A stretch of 64,000 bases of DNA from Stutzerimonas stutzeri KOS6. Lineage in GTDB: Bacteria; Pseudomonadota; Gammaproteobacteria; Pseudomonadales; Pseudomonadaceae. The stretch is from assembly GCF_000307775.2 (NCBI RefSeq), contig NZ_KK020678.1, positions 136,319 to 200,318 of the forward strand, written 5' to 3'. The translations under genes were made by a program, and so were the position numbers. The notes beneath the pieces were generated by a model that was given only the letters and a program-made list of their open reading frames with translations, ran no database searches and was not told the origin of the DNA. Shown in pieces: positions 8,783 through 17,296 of the stretch (positions are counted from its first letter, which is position 1; each line of letters opens with the position of its first letter).

Positions 8783-11194
8783 ATGAGTCAGCTACTGCCC
8801 AGCCTTGTCGAGCTGGATCAACACGCGCAAGCCGAACCGGAATTCGCCGCCTGGCGTGGTGGTTATGGCCCGTTCGAGCACGCGCTGGAGACCCAGGCGG
8901 CGGTGTTCCGTCTGGCTCACCAGCTGGTACAGGCGGGGCATCAGCCGGATCTGGCGTGCGTTTACCGGTTGCTGCGGGCAGTCGATCGTGTCGCCAGTGC
9001 GGGCCTCTGGCTGGTGGTCCACATGACCTATGCGCAGCAGGTCCGGCTGGACGGCACAGCGCTGAGTGCCGACGACTTCAAGCGCCACCCCGAGGGGCAT
9101 ACCGGCGGTGCTCTGAACATGGTGCCGGCCTACGCCGGCTACCTGGCGCTCAACGCGTTGACCGGTCGCACCCGTGCCTGGCTGATGGGGCAGGGCCACT
9201 GCGTGGCCGCTGTCGACGCACTCAACCTGCTGACCGGTAATCTGCACCCGGAGCAGGCCCAGGCCTATGGTGACGGCGAAAAGGGCATGAACCGCTTGCT
9301 GCAGGACTTCTATGGCTACCGTCAGGCGGCCGACGGCAGTCCGCTGGCGCCGCTGGGCAGTCATGTCAATCCGCATACCGCCGGTGGCATCGCCGAAGGC
9401 GGCTATCTCGGTTTCGCCGAGCTGCAGTACGCGCATATGCCGCTGCCGGGCGAGACGCTGGTGGCCTTTCTCTCCGACGGCGCGGCGGAGGAGCAGCGGG
9501 GCAGTGACTGGATTCCGCGCTGGTGGCGCGCCGAGGATTGCGGTGTGGCGCTGCCGGTAATGATCGCCAATGGACGACGTATCGAGCAGCGTACGGCGCT
9601 GGGCACCGCGCAGGGGCTCGAGGATTTCCGCCAGCACCTGAGCCAGTGCGGGTTCGATCCGATGCCCTTCGATGGCCGTGATCCGGCTGCGTTCGTCGCG
9701 ACCTTGTGGGAAATGGAGCTGCGTTTGCAGCGGCGCGTGGAGGAAAAGGCGCGCGGCATCCTCGGTTATCCGCTGCCGATGCCCTACGGCATTGCCGAGA
9801 CGGTCAAGGGCTTCGGCTTCTATGCGGCCGGCAGCAATGCGGCGCACAACCTGCCGCTGCCAGGCAATCCGCGTCTTGATGAGGACTCACGTGACCTGTT
9901 CAATGAGTACGCGGCGCGCCTGTTCGTACCGCAGCAGGAGCTGGATGACTCCCTTGAGCTGTTTGTACGCAGCCGCCAGGGTCGGCTGCTCGAGCGCGAC
10001 AACCCATTGGCCACGCGCCGCCCGCCCGCACCAACCATTCCGAAGCTGCACTACCGCGACGATGCCTGCTCGCCGATGAGCGCAGTCGATCGTTTCTTCG
10101 TCGAACTGACCGAGGCCAACCCAGCGCTGCGGCCCAGGGTGGGCAACCCGGACGAACTGGCGAGCAACCGCCTCGGCGGCGTGCTCAAGGCGCTCAAACA
10201 TCGCGTGATCGAGCCGGAAAGTGAACTCGAGGCAGTGGATGGCGCCATCATCACGGCGCTCAACGAGGAGGCTGTGGTGTCCGCCTGCCTGGCCAACCAG
10301 GGCGGGCTGAACCTGGTTGCCAGCTACGAGGCATTCTGCGTGAAGATGCTTGGCGTGGTGCGTCAGAGCATCGTCTTTTCCCGCCAGCAGAAGGAGATCG
10401 GCAGGCCGGCCGGCTGGCTCGGCTGGCCGCTGATCGCAACATCGCACACCTGGGAGAACGGCAAGAACCAGCAGTCCCATCAGGACACCACGTTCTGCGA
10501 GGCACTGCTTGGCGAAATGAGCGACATGGTCCGGGTGCTGTTCCCGGCGGACCACAACAGCGCCCTGGCCCTGCTGCCATCGATCTACCAGGCGCGGGGT
10601 GAGCTCGCCTGCATGGTCGTGCCCAAGCGGGAGCGACCATGCTATTTCGATCGGGCCCAGGCCGAGCAGTTGGCGCGTGACGGCGCCATCGTGGTCGAGC
10701 AGCAGGCGGGTAGCGAGCCGTTGCTGCTGATCGCCAACGGCAGCTATCAGCTGGGCGAGATGCTTCGTGCCGCCCAGCGGCTCAAGGAGGCCGAGTGTGC
10801 CTATCGGCTGGTCTACCTGCAGGAACCGGGACGTTTTCGGGGGCCGCGGGACCACTGGGAGGTCGAGGCGCGGGCCAGCGATGGCGTGGCGGAACGGCTA
10901 TTCCCGGACGCCATGGAAATGCGCGTGCTGCTGACACACATGCGTCCGGAAGTGGCGCGCGGACACCTCTGGCCGATCCTGCCGGATGCACGTAAATGCT
11001 CGGCGCTGGGTTACCGCAACCGTGGCGGTACGCTGGACGAGTCCGGTATGCAGTTCGCCAATCGCGCCAGCTGGGCCAACGTTCTGGCGGCCTGCGCGCG
11101 CTTGCGCAACGTGCCGCGTACGGCGTTGCTCACCCGTGAAGAGGCCGCAGCCGTGGCTGGCAAGGGTGATCCGGAAATACTGCGCGGGCAGTGA
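8783..11194 (+). CDS. xfp: Phosphoketolase (xylulose-5-P / fructose-6-P)
   Basis: A thiamine-diphosphate enzyme of 803 residues that splits xylulose 5-phosphate (and often fructose 6-phosphate) with phosphate into acetyl-phosphate plus glyceraldehyde 3-phosphate (or erythrose 4-phosphate). The N-terminal block contains the active-site HPEGHTGGALNMVPAY stretch near residue 104; the middle has GYLGFAELQYAHMPLPG and FLSDGAAEEQRGSDW (ThDP-binding region, about 220-245); the C-terminal XFP domain contains SHTWENGKNQQSHQDTTF near 560. Length is typical. The ATG follows CGGAGTG. With acetate kinase it would yield ATP from sugar phosphates, which fits the apparent anaerobic (Anr-type) control signal upstream. 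It is monocistronic as far as can be seen. Confidence 0.95.
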   Translation: MSQLLPSLVELDQHAQAEPEFAAWRGGYGPFEHALETQAAVFRLAHQLVQAGHQPDLACVYRLLRAVDRVASAGLWLVVHMTYAQQVRLDGTALSADDFKRHPEGHTGGALNMVPAYAGYLALNALTGRTRAWLMGQGHCVAAVDALNLLTGNLHPEQAQAYGDGEKGMNRLLQDFYGYRQAADGSPLAPLGSHVNPHTAGGIAEGGYLGFAELQYAHMPLPGETLVAFLSDGAAEEQRGSDWIPRWWRAEDCGVALPVMIANGRRIEQRTALGTAQGLEDFRQHLSQCGFDPMPFDGRDPAAFVATLWEMELRLQRRVEEKARGILGYPLPMPYGIAETVKGFGFYAAGSNAAHNLPLPGNPRLDEDSRDLFNEYAARLFVPQQELDDSLELFVRSRQGRLLERDNPLATRRPPAPTIPKLHYRDDACSPMSAVDRFFVELTEANPALRPRVGNPDELASNRLGGVLKALKHRVIEPESELEAVDGAIITALNEEAVVSACLANQGGLNLVASYEAFCVKMLGVVRQSIVFSRQQKEIGRPAGWLGWPLIATSHTWENGKNQQSHQDTTFCEALLGEMSDMVRVLFPADHNSALALLPSIYQARGELACMVVPKRERPCYFDRAQAEQLARDGAIVVEQQAGSEPLLLIANGSYQLGEMLRAAQRLKEAECAYRLVYLQEPGRFRGPRDHWEVEARASDGVAERLFPDAMEMRVLLTHMRPEVARGHLWPILPDARKCSALGYRNRGGTLDESGMQFANRASWANVLAACARLRNVPRTALLTREEAAAVAGKGDPEILRGQ

Positions 11195-11258
11195 GCGAAG
11201 CGCCGGAGGCGCAGCTGGCGGGAGTGCGGTGTGCAACCGCGCCCGCCGCTCAGGACGG

Positions 11259-11657
11259 TTACTGGCCGCAGTCCGTGGCGGTATAGCGTTCGCTGGTGAT
11301 TGGCCTGTTGCTCTGATATTCGCTGAAGTCGTAGCGCAACACTGCGCCCTGGCTCATCAATTTGCGCAACCCTTCATTCCCGCAGACGCTGACGGCCAGC
11401 TGGCTACGTACGTCGGCGGGATTGTCGCGCATCTGCGCGGCGTGTCGTGGCTGGACGCTGAGATGGTTGACCAGCACGTTGTTTTCCACGGTATACCCTT
11501 GGTCAAGGATGTCTGCATTGATGGCGCGCGGCGTGCCGACGCTGCTTTCACGGGCGACCTGGTCGAGCAACTGGCTGAGCTGCTGTTCTTGCAGCGAGGC
11601 GGCATGAGCAACGGGCAGGGCAAGGCTCAGGGCGAGCAGGGTGGTCAGGCGATGCAT
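11259..11657 (-). CDS. Small secreted protein of the PA3611 (quorum-sensing-regulated virulence factor) family
   Basis: The 132-residue precursor has a clear signal peptide (MHRLTTLLALSLALPVAHA, cleavage expected after residue 19) and a mature domain of about 113 residues with two cysteines (in SVCGNEG and TATDCGQ) that could form a disulfide. The sequence matches my memory of P. aeruginosa PA3611, which has a known structure but no firm biochemical function; its annotated role in virulence is weakly supported. AAGGAG precedes the start. It is convergent with the phosphoketolase gene, 64 bp apart. Confidence 0.8.
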   Translation of the reverse strand: MHRLTTLLALSLALPVAHAASLQEQQLSQLLDQVARESSVGTPRAINADILDQGYTVENNVLVNHLSVQPRHAAQMRDNPADVRSQLAVSVCGNEGLRKLMSQGAVLRYDFSEYQSNRPITSERYTATDCGQ

Positions 11658-11784
11658 GGCGGTCTCCTTATGACTGCGCTAGTTCGACCGGCAGGCCGGC
11701 GCGCGGTTCATTTGCCGGGCCTTCGCAGTCCGCCTGTGCGCGCTGGTAGACTGCCCGGCTTCGTTGTCATGCCCGAGTCGATCC

Positions 11785-12498
11785 ATGCCGCATGCTGTAG
11801 CCCGTCTGCGCGATGAGCGCCTGGCGAAAAGCCTCAAACCGTTCGTCGCTCGTGGCTCGCGAGCGCCGCGTTGCACCCGCTGCCGCGTGCCCCACAGCCA
11901 CTGCCTGTGCGCCTGGCTACCGCGAATCGAAAGCGAGTGCGGCGTCTGTCTGTTGATGCATGACATCGAGCCGCTGAAGCCGAGCAATACGGGATGGCTG
12001 ATTGCCGATGTCGTGCCCGATACCTTCGCGTTTACCTGGCAGCGCACCGACGTCGACCCGCGCCTGCTCGCGCTGTTGGCCGATCCACAGTGGCAGCCTC
12101 TGGTGGTATTCCCCGGCGAATACGCGCAGCCGGCGCGCCTGGTCGAGCGGGTCGAGCGGGTATCCGGCAGGCGACCGCTGTTCATACTGCTCGACGCAAC
12201 CTGGACCGAGGCACGCAAGATGTTTCGCAAGAGCCCCTATCTGGATGGCCTGCCGGTGCTGAGCCTGCAGCCCGAGGCGCTTTCTCGCTATCGGCTGCGC
12301 CGCTCGACCCGCAGCGACCACCTGTGCACAGCCGAAGTGGCCGCGCTATGCCTGGAACTGGCTGGCGATGCGCAGGCGGCCAATACCCTGGATGCCTGGC
12401 TCGACGTCTTCACCGAGCACTACTTGGGAGCCAAGTACCACCGTGCGCCGGATCGGCAGAACGCCGCACATCTCGCCCTGGCGCAACCGTCATCGTGA
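11785..12498 (+). CDS. DTW-domain tRNA-uridine aminocarboxypropyltransferase
   Basis: A 237-residue protein of the DTW (TDD) superfamily, SPOUT-related enzymes that transfer the 3-amino-3-carboxypropyl group from S-adenosylmethionine to uridine in tRNA (acp3U). A zinc-type Cys cluster CTRCRVPHSHCLC is at 30-42, the signature DATW at 137-140 (canonical D-x-T-W), and a conserved RYRLRR-S block follows at the substrate site. The start ATG at 11785 is preferred; an upstream TTG at 11764 would add seven residues, and neither has a strong ribosome binding site. Its last 9 bp overlap the convergent DMT transporter gene. Confidence 0.9.
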   Translation: MPHAVARLRDERLAKSLKPFVARGSRAPRCTRCRVPHSHCLCAWLPRIESECGVCLLMHDIEPLKPSNTGWLIADVVPDTFAFTWQRTDVDPRLLALLADPQWQPLVVFPGEYAQPARLVERVERVSGRRPLFILLDATWTEARKMFRKSPYLDGLPVLSLQPEALSRYRLRRSTRSDHLCTAEVAALCLELAGDAQAANTLDAWLDVFTEHYLGAKYHRAPDRQNAAHLALAQPSS

Positions 12499-13401
12499 AG
12501 ATGACGGCGCCTGTGTGAGCGGTTCGGGTTTGCGTGGCCATAGCTGCGCCGCCAGCATGCCGACGAACATCAGCACGCAGCCCAGGTAGCCGCGCAGCGT
12601 CAGGCTTTCATCGAGGAACAGTGCGCCGGCGATGGCTGCGAACACCGCTTCCAGCGACAGGATGATCGCCGCATGGCTGGCAATCGCATGCTTCTGTGCC
12701 ACCACCTGCAGGGTGTAACCGACGGTTACCGCGAACAACCCGCCGTAAATGAGGGCGGGGCCCGCGAGCCAGATGCTGGCCGGGTCGATTTCTTCGAAGA
12801 CGATTGCCAGCAGCAGGCTCACGACGGCGCAGGTGGCGAACTGCAGGAAGGCCAGGCGAATGGCGTCATGTCGGCTGACGAAGAAACTCACCAGCAGCAC
12901 GTGTACGCCCCAGACGAAGGCGCCGACCAGCTGGATCCAGTCGCCGGAGGCCACGGTGAAGTCTTCGCCAATGCTCAGCAGCGCCATGCCGGCCACCGCG
13001 AGCAAAGCGCCGAGCCAGGTTCCGAGGCCGGTCCTGTGACCGATGATCAGGCCCAGCAGCGGCACGATGATCACGTAAAGCCCGGTGATGAAGCCGGAGT
13101 TGGTCACGCTGGTAAACAGCAGGCCCACCTGCTGCAGGTTGATCCCCAACGTCAGCGCCAGGCCCATGCTCAGGCCGCCCAGCAGCAGGCCTCGCTGAAG
13201 GAAGGGCTCATGGCGGGCGGCGGTCCTTCCTCGATACAACACCAGCGGCAGCAGGGCCAGGGCACCGAGGGCGAAGCGCAGGCCGGTGAATAGGAATGGT
13301 CCGATGTTGTCCATGCCGATGCGCTGCGCAACGAAGGCAGTGCCCCAGATCATGGCGGTGATCAGCATCAGGATGTCGGCGCGGAGGGCTTGGCTACGCA
13401 T
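12490..13401 (-). CDS. DMT-family (EamA) membrane transporter
   Basis: A 303-residue inner-membrane protein with about ten hydrophobic segments arranged as two EamA repeats (about 10-140 and 155-290). Conserved features include the N-terminal AMIWGTAFVAQRIG and the second-repeat GGLFAVTVGYTLQVVAQKHA. Members export amino acids or other metabolites, but the substrate is not predictable. The start at 13401 (MRSQAL) was chosen because the preceding 46 in-frame codons are not membrane-protein-like and contain no ribosome binding site. It overlaps the end of the DTW gene by 9 bp on the opposite strand. Confidence 0.88.
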   Translation of the reverse strand: MRSQALRADILMLITAMIWGTAFVAQRIGMDNIGPFLFTGLRFALGALALLPLVLYRGRTAARHEPFLQRGLLLGGLSMGLALTLGINLQQVGLLFTSVTNSGFITGLYVIIVPLLGLIIGHRTGLGTWLGALLAVAGMALLSIGEDFTVASGDWIQLVGAFVWGVHVLLVSFFVSRHDAIRLAFLQFATCAVVSLLLAIVFEEIDPASIWLAGPALIYGGLFAVTVGYTLQVVAQKHAIASHAAIILSLEAVFAAIAGALFLDESLTLRGYLGCVLMFVGMLAAQLWPRKPEPLTQAPSSSR

Positions 13402-13595
13402 GTTTCGGCTCGTTCGGCAAAAACCGCAGACTTTGCTACAAAGCGTCGCGCTTGACCACTTATTCATGGGTGGGCATGCTTGCGCCGCTTGATTTGTCGT
13501 GATGGCCGGCCGATATTCGGATCTGCTCATCCAGAACATTCACATCGGACCGTCCCCGGGGCGATTTCTCGGGTTTTTTGCCGTCATCTTGTCGG

Positions 13596-13616
13596 CATCG
13601 GCTGTTCAAGCCGATG
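13596..13616 (+). promoter_or_regulatory. Stem-loop upstream of the erdR-like gene
   Basis: The perfect 8-bp stem CATCGGCT / AGCCGATG with a GTTCA loop ends 31 bp before the start codon. It could be a 5' UTR structure or an operator dyad for a dimeric regulator. No T-tract follows (AAAAGCG), so it is unlikely to be a terminator for rightward transcription. Confidence 0.4.
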
Positions 13617-13647
13617 AAAAGCGCCAATAAAAACTACAGGTCTGCCA

Positions 13648-14298
13648 ATGGCTGCTTACGAAATAATCATCGCCGATGATCACCCGCTGTTTCGCAGTGC
13701 GCTTCAGCAGGCTCTCACCATGGGGCTGGGGGAAAACGTGCGTCTGGTGGAGGCGGCCAGTATCGCCGAGCTGGAAGGCTTTCTGAATCAGGGGGCCGAC
13801 TGGGATCTGGTACTGCTGGATCTGAACATGCCGGGTGCTTACGGCTTTTCCGGATTGGTTCTGCTGCGGGGGCAATACCCGCATCTGCCGGTCGTCATGA
13901 TTTCGGCACAGGAAGATGCAGCGGTCGTGGCGCGCTCACGCGAGTTCGGGGCAAGCGGCTTCATTCCCAAGTCCAGCTCGCTGGAAACCATTCAGGAAGC
14001 GGTACGGGCCGTGCTGGACGGCGATGTATGGTGGCCGAGCAACATTCAGGACGTAGCCAACGTCAGCGACGAAGCCAAGGCTGCCAGCGCCGGGTTGGCC
14101 AGCCTGACGCCACAGCAGTTTCGCGTACTGACCATGGTCTGCGATGGCCTGCTGAACAAGCAGATCGCCTATGAGCTGAGTGTGTCCGAGGCGACCATCA
14201 AGGCGCATGTCACTGCCATCTTCCGCAAGCTCGGCGTGCGCACGCGTACCCAGGCGGCATTGCTGCTGCAGCAGATGGGCTCCATACCGACCAGTTGA
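13648..14298 (+). CDS. erdR: LuxR/NarL-family response regulator, ErdR-like
   Basis: The 216-residue protein has an N-terminal receiver domain (IIADDHPLF at 7-15, phospho-acceptor Asp58 in LVLLDLNMPG, conserved Ser/Lys at SAQ and PKSSS) and a C-terminal LuxR-type helix-turn-helix from about 145 (LTPQQFRVLTMVCDGLLNKQIA). It resembles ErdR of P. aeruginosa, an orphan regulator required for ethanol oxidation and controlling acetyl-CoA synthetase genes; the name rests on recalled similarity and on its location near recA/recX and the phosphoketolase, as in P. aeruginosa. No cognate sensor kinase is adjacent. Confidence 0.85.
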   Translation: MAAYEIIIADDHPLFRSALQQALTMGLGENVRLVEAASIAELEGFLNQGADWDLVLLDLNMPGAYGFSGLVLLRGQYPHLPVVMISAQEDAAVVARSREFGASGFIPKSSSLETIQEAVRAVLDGDVWWPSNIQDVANVSDEAKAASAGLASLTPQQFRVLTMVCDGLLNKQIAYELSVSEATIKAHVTAIFRKLGVRTRTQAALLLQQMGSIPTS

Positions 14299-14323
14299 CG
14301 GTGGCAGGCATCAGGCTTGCCAG

Positions 14324-15250
14324 TCAGGCGATCGGGGGCAGCTGAATTTCGTCGCTGCGACGAACGCCCGAAGTCAGCGCCCGGCACTGCGCGATGAATT
14401 CGAGCATGGCGGCCGTCTGGTACTTGTGTGAATGCCAGATGAAATAGAACTGCCGGCGCAGGTCCAGCTCCGGCGTGGCGATCGGCACCAGGCTGCCGCG
14501 ACGAAACGCATCGCGCAGCGCAAGCCTTGAAATGCAGCCGATCCCCAGTCCCGATTCAACGGCGCGCTTGATCGCCTCGGTGTGCTCGAGCTCCAGCCGC
14601 ACATTCAGCTTGCCGGGTCGGTGGCGCACGGCCTGTTCGAACGTCATGCGGGTGCCTGAGCCCTGTTCACGCAGAATCCACGCCTCGGCGGACAGCTCCT
14701 CCAGATCTACGACGTCGCGCGTTGCCAGCGGATGCTGGGGCGCGCAGAACACCACCAGCTCGTCTTCGATCCACGGCTGGACCTCCAGGTCCGGATGCTG
14801 GCAATCGCCTTCGATCAAACCCAGATCAAGTTCATGCTGCGCAATCTGATGCACGATGTGCGCGGTGTTCTGAACGTGCAGTTTTACCCGGCATTCCGGG
14901 TGCCGCTGCATGAAACTGCCGATCAGCAGCGTGGCGAGGTAGTTGCCTATGGTCAGCGTCGCGCCAACCGCCAGCGAGCCGAATCCGCTCTTGCCGTTGA
15001 GCAGATCCTCGATGGCGCGGGCCTGATCGAGCAGGGCGACGGCTTGTGGCAGCAGTTGCTGTCCGAGTGCGTTCAGGCACAGGCGCTTGCCGGCTCGGTC
15101 GAACAGCTGACAGCCCGACTGGCGTTCGAACTCTGCCAGTGAGGTGCTGGTGGCCGACTGGGAAAGCGACAGGCTTTCCGCTGCGCGCGATACGCTTTCC
15201 TGGCGTGCAATGGCAGCGAATACCTCGATTTGGCGAAGCGTGAAATGCAT
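14324..15250 (-). CDS. finR: LysR-family regulator FinR
   Basis: A 308-residue LysR-type regulator with an N-terminal winged helix (FTLRQIEVFAAIARQESVSRAA, residues 3-24) and a periplasmic-binding-like effector domain from about 90. Divergent placement against the ferredoxin-NADP reductase gene, 113 bp apart, is the hallmark of FinR, which in Pseudomonas activates fpr in response to superoxide and sulfite. The start at 15250 (MHFTLRQ) gives the usual LysR N-terminus; 26 upstream in-frame codons were excluded. Confidence 0.9.
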   Translation of the reverse strand: MHFTLRQIEVFAAIARQESVSRAAESLSLSQSATSTSLAEFERQSGCQLFDRAGKRLCLNALGQQLLPQAVALLDQARAIEDLLNGKSGFGSLAVGATLTIGNYLATLLIGSFMQRHPECRVKLHVQNTAHIVHQIAQHELDLGLIEGDCQHPDLEVQPWIEDELVVFCAPQHPLATRDVVDLEELSAEAWILREQGSGTRMTFEQAVRHRPGKLNVRLELEHTEAIKRAVESGLGIGCISRLALRDAFRRGSLVPIATPELDLRRQFYFIWHSHKYQTAAMLEFIAQCRALTSGVRRSDEIQLPPIA

Positions 15251-15263
15251 ATCTATATTACCG

Positions 15264-15280
15264 ATAAGCCATATCTTTAT
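15264..15280. promoter_or_regulatory. Putative FinR operator dyad
   Basis: ATAAGCCATATCTTTAT is an interrupted dyad (ATAA-N9-TTAT) in the finR-fpr intergenic space, just upstream of the fpr -35 hexamer, where a LysR activator would bind. Confidence 0.45.
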
Positions 15281-15287
15281 TATCCAG

Positions 15288-15316
15288 TTAACGAATATAT
15301 CAGCCGCCGCTACACT
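15288..15316 (+). promoter_or_regulatory. Putative fpr promoter
   Basis: TTAACG (15288-15293) and TACACT (15311-15316) are separated by 17 bp. The -10 end is 47 bp before the fpr start codon, and the hexamers lie immediately downstream of the putative FinR dyad. Confidence 0.5.
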
Positions 15317-15363
15317 GGCGCCACGCAACTATGTCCGTCGCGACACCATGAGGAATTCGTAGC

Positions 15364-16140
15364 ATGAGCAACCTGAACGTCGAGCGTGTTCTCAGTGTGC
15401 ATCATTGGAACGACACGCTGTTCAGCTTCAAGACCACGCGCAATGCCGGGCTGCGCTTTGAGAACGGCCAGTTCGTGATGATCGGCCTCGAGGTCGAGGG
15501 ACGGCCGCTGATGCGGGCGTACAGCATTGCCAGCCCGAATTACGAAGAGTATCTCGAGTTCTTCAGCATCAAGGTGCAGAACGGTCCTTTGACATCCCGC
15601 CTCCAGCACTTGAAGGAAGGCGATCAGATCATGATCAGCCGCAAGCCTACGGGAACGCTGGTGCTTGGCGATCTGCTGCCGGGCAAGCATCTCTACCTGC
15701 TCAGTACCGGCACCGGCCTGGCGCCGTTCATGAGTGTCATCCAGGACCCGGAAACCTACGAGCGTTTCGATAAGGTCGTGCTGGTTCACGGCGTGCGTTA
15801 CGTCAACGAGGTGGCTTATCGTGAATTCATCACCGAGCATCTGCCGCAGAACGAATTCTTCGGCGAGGCGGTGAGAGAGAAACTGATCTACTACCCCACC
15901 GTGACTCGCGAGCCTTTCGAGAATCAGGGACGTCTGACCGACCTGATGCGAAGCGGCAAGTTGTTCAGCGATATCGGCCTGCCGCCGATCAATCCCGAAG
16001 ATGACAGGGCGATGATCTGTGGAAGCCCCAGCATGCTGGATGAAACCAGCCAGGTGCTGGACGGTTTCGGGCTGAAGGTATCTGCACGGATGGGTGAACC
16101 GGGACACTACCTGATAGAGCGGGCCTTCGTCGAAAAATGA
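15364..16140 (+). CDS. fpr: Ferredoxin/flavodoxin-NADP+ reductase Fpr
   Basis: The 258-residue FAD enzyme exchanges electrons between NADPH and ferredoxin or flavodoxin, supporting iron-sulfur repair, iron release and redox balance. The FAD motif RAYSIAS is at 51-57, the second FAD block near 77 (GPLTSRL), the NADP-binding STGTGLAPF at 114-122, and CGSPSMLDE near 220. It ends FVEK, the short C-terminal extension of the bacterial-type subclass IA reductases. GAGGAATTC precedes the start. It is divergent from finR. Confidence 0.97.
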   Translation: MSNLNVERVLSVHHWNDTLFSFKTTRNAGLRFENGQFVMIGLEVEGRPLMRAYSIASPNYEEYLEFFSIKVQNGPLTSRLQHLKEGDQIMISRKPTGTLVLGDLLPGKHLYLLSTGTGLAPFMSVIQDPETYERFDKVVLVHGVRYVNEVAYREFITEHLPQNEFFGEAVREKLIYYPTVTREPFENQGRLTDLMRSGKLFSDIGLPPINPEDDRAMICGSPSMLDETSQVLDGFGLKVSARMGEPGHYLIERAFVEK

Positions 16141-16149
16141 GCCCGGCCC

Positions 16150-16174
16150 GGTGGCTCGCCGAGTGCGAGCCACC
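16150..16174. terminator. Bidirectional hairpin between fpr and ychJ
   Basis: A 10-bp perfect stem GGTGGCTCGC / GCGAGCCACC with a 5-base loop lies between the convergent fpr and ychJ stop codons. No long T-run follows. Confidence 0.6.
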
Positions 16175-16179
16175 AGGCG

Positions 16180-16665
16180 TCATACATAGGCCGCGCAACA
16201 CTTCTTGAATTTCGCTCCGCTGCCACATGGGCATGGGTCATTGCGCCCCGCTTTCAGTGCAACTGTCGGGTCGATGAAGTACCAGCGCCCGCCGCATTGC
16301 ACGAAGGCCGAACGCTCCTGATGCGCGTGTTCGCCAGCCTGATCGTGCCAGCGGGCAGTGAACGTCACCAGAGCATGCTCGGGTTGACCGCCCAGTACCG
16401 TGCTTTCTTGCACTTCCAAGCCTAGCCAGGTGCTGTCGAGACTCCAGCGGCGCATCGACTCCAGATCCAGCGCGGCCCTTTGCGCCGCGAGTGTCGTGGC
16501 TTGAAGGTATTCGATCAAACCCAGCACATAGGCGCTGTAGCGCGAGCGCATCAACAGTTCGGCGCTTGGCGCCGGGGTGCCGGCGTGATATCGGCCGCAA
16601 CATTGCCCGAGGGGGTTGCCGCTGCCGCAAGGGCAGTTGGCGTCGAATGGTTGCTGCTCGCTCAT
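16180..16665 (-). CDS. YchJ-family SEC-C protein (UPF0225)
   Basis: The 161-residue protein carries two SEC-C zinc motifs, one at each end: [13 protein letters not shown] near residues 11-23 and [13 protein letters not shown] near 145-157. The central part is the YchJ/NTF2-like domain (SRYSAYVLG near 42, WLGLEV near 80). The family's function is unresolved; SEC-C motifs bind zinc and contact SecB or ribosome-related partners in other proteins. It follows a DUF6231-like gene with a 1-bp gap, implying co-transcription. Confidence 0.93.
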   Translation of the reverse strand: MSEQQPFDANCPCGSGNPLGQCCGRYHAGTPAPSAELLMRSRYSAYVLGLIEYLQATTLAAQRAALDLESMRRWSLDSTWLGLEVQESTVLGGQPEHALVTFTARWHDQAGEHAHQERSAFVQCGGRWYFIDPTVALKAGRNDPCPCGSGAKFKKCCAAYV

Positions 16666-16666
16666 T

Positions 16667-17164
16667 TCACCACCAGTATTTGCCGAACATTTCGGGATTC
16701 GCCCAGAACCTGGCGTTGAGCCAGTCCGGAACCTGCTTGTATTGGAGCAGGTCGTAGGTGAAGAGCGTCAAGGTCTGCCCGTCGCGCTCGAAGCGGGCGC
16801 TGACTTGCAGGGCCAGTGCGTAGAAGTCGGTCGTCTGCCAGTCGCACGCGTCGAGATCGACGAGCACGGCCATGCGGCTGGCGTTCAGATTGCGAACACT
16901 GCCTATGAGTTCCAGGCCGGCCCGCTTGGTCAGGTGCTCCAGGCAGTCGACGAACAGGGCCAGATCATAGCGCTGCATCGCCAGTTTTTCGGGTAGCGGC
17001 CCTGCCTCGGCGCGATCGAGTTGGCACTTCGAATGGCATTCGGCGTAGGCAGTCAGGGCCGGCTGGTCGCTGTGTCCGACATGCAGCAGCTGCAGGGGGG
17101 CATAGAGCTCGAGCATGGCTGCAAGCGCTTGCTGCGGTGTGTGGGTAGCGGGGGTGTCAGTCAA
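16667..17164 (-). CDS. Conserved hypothetical protein (DUF6231-like)
   Basis: A 165-residue soluble protein with no signal peptide or membrane segment. The middle, [18 protein letters not shown], resembles the post-Rossmann part of a methyltransferase-like fold, but no SAM-binding glycine motif is visible. It ends MFGKYWW. I recall similar proteins annotated DUF6231 in pseudomonads, always beside ychJ. The function is unknown. Its stop is followed after 1 bp by the ychJ start, so the two form an operon. Confidence 0.75.
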   Translation of the reverse strand: MTDTPATHTPQQALAAMLELYAPLQLLHVGHSDQPALTAYAECHSKCQLDRAEAGPLPEKLAMQRYDLALFVDCLEHLTKRAGLELIGSVRNLNASRMAVLVDLDACDWQTTDFYALALQVSARFERDGQTLTLFTYDLLQYKQVPDWLNARFWANPEMFGKYWW

Positions 17165-17296
17165 TCGGAAATCCTCGTTGCAAAGGTAAAGACTAGCGCG
17201 GTGCCGTTTGTCGGCCTAGTCTGATAGGAGTCGGGGCCGTCCGAGGAATCGCGAGTGGCGGCTTGGGCTGAATGTTCATATTGGAGGTTTTGATCA

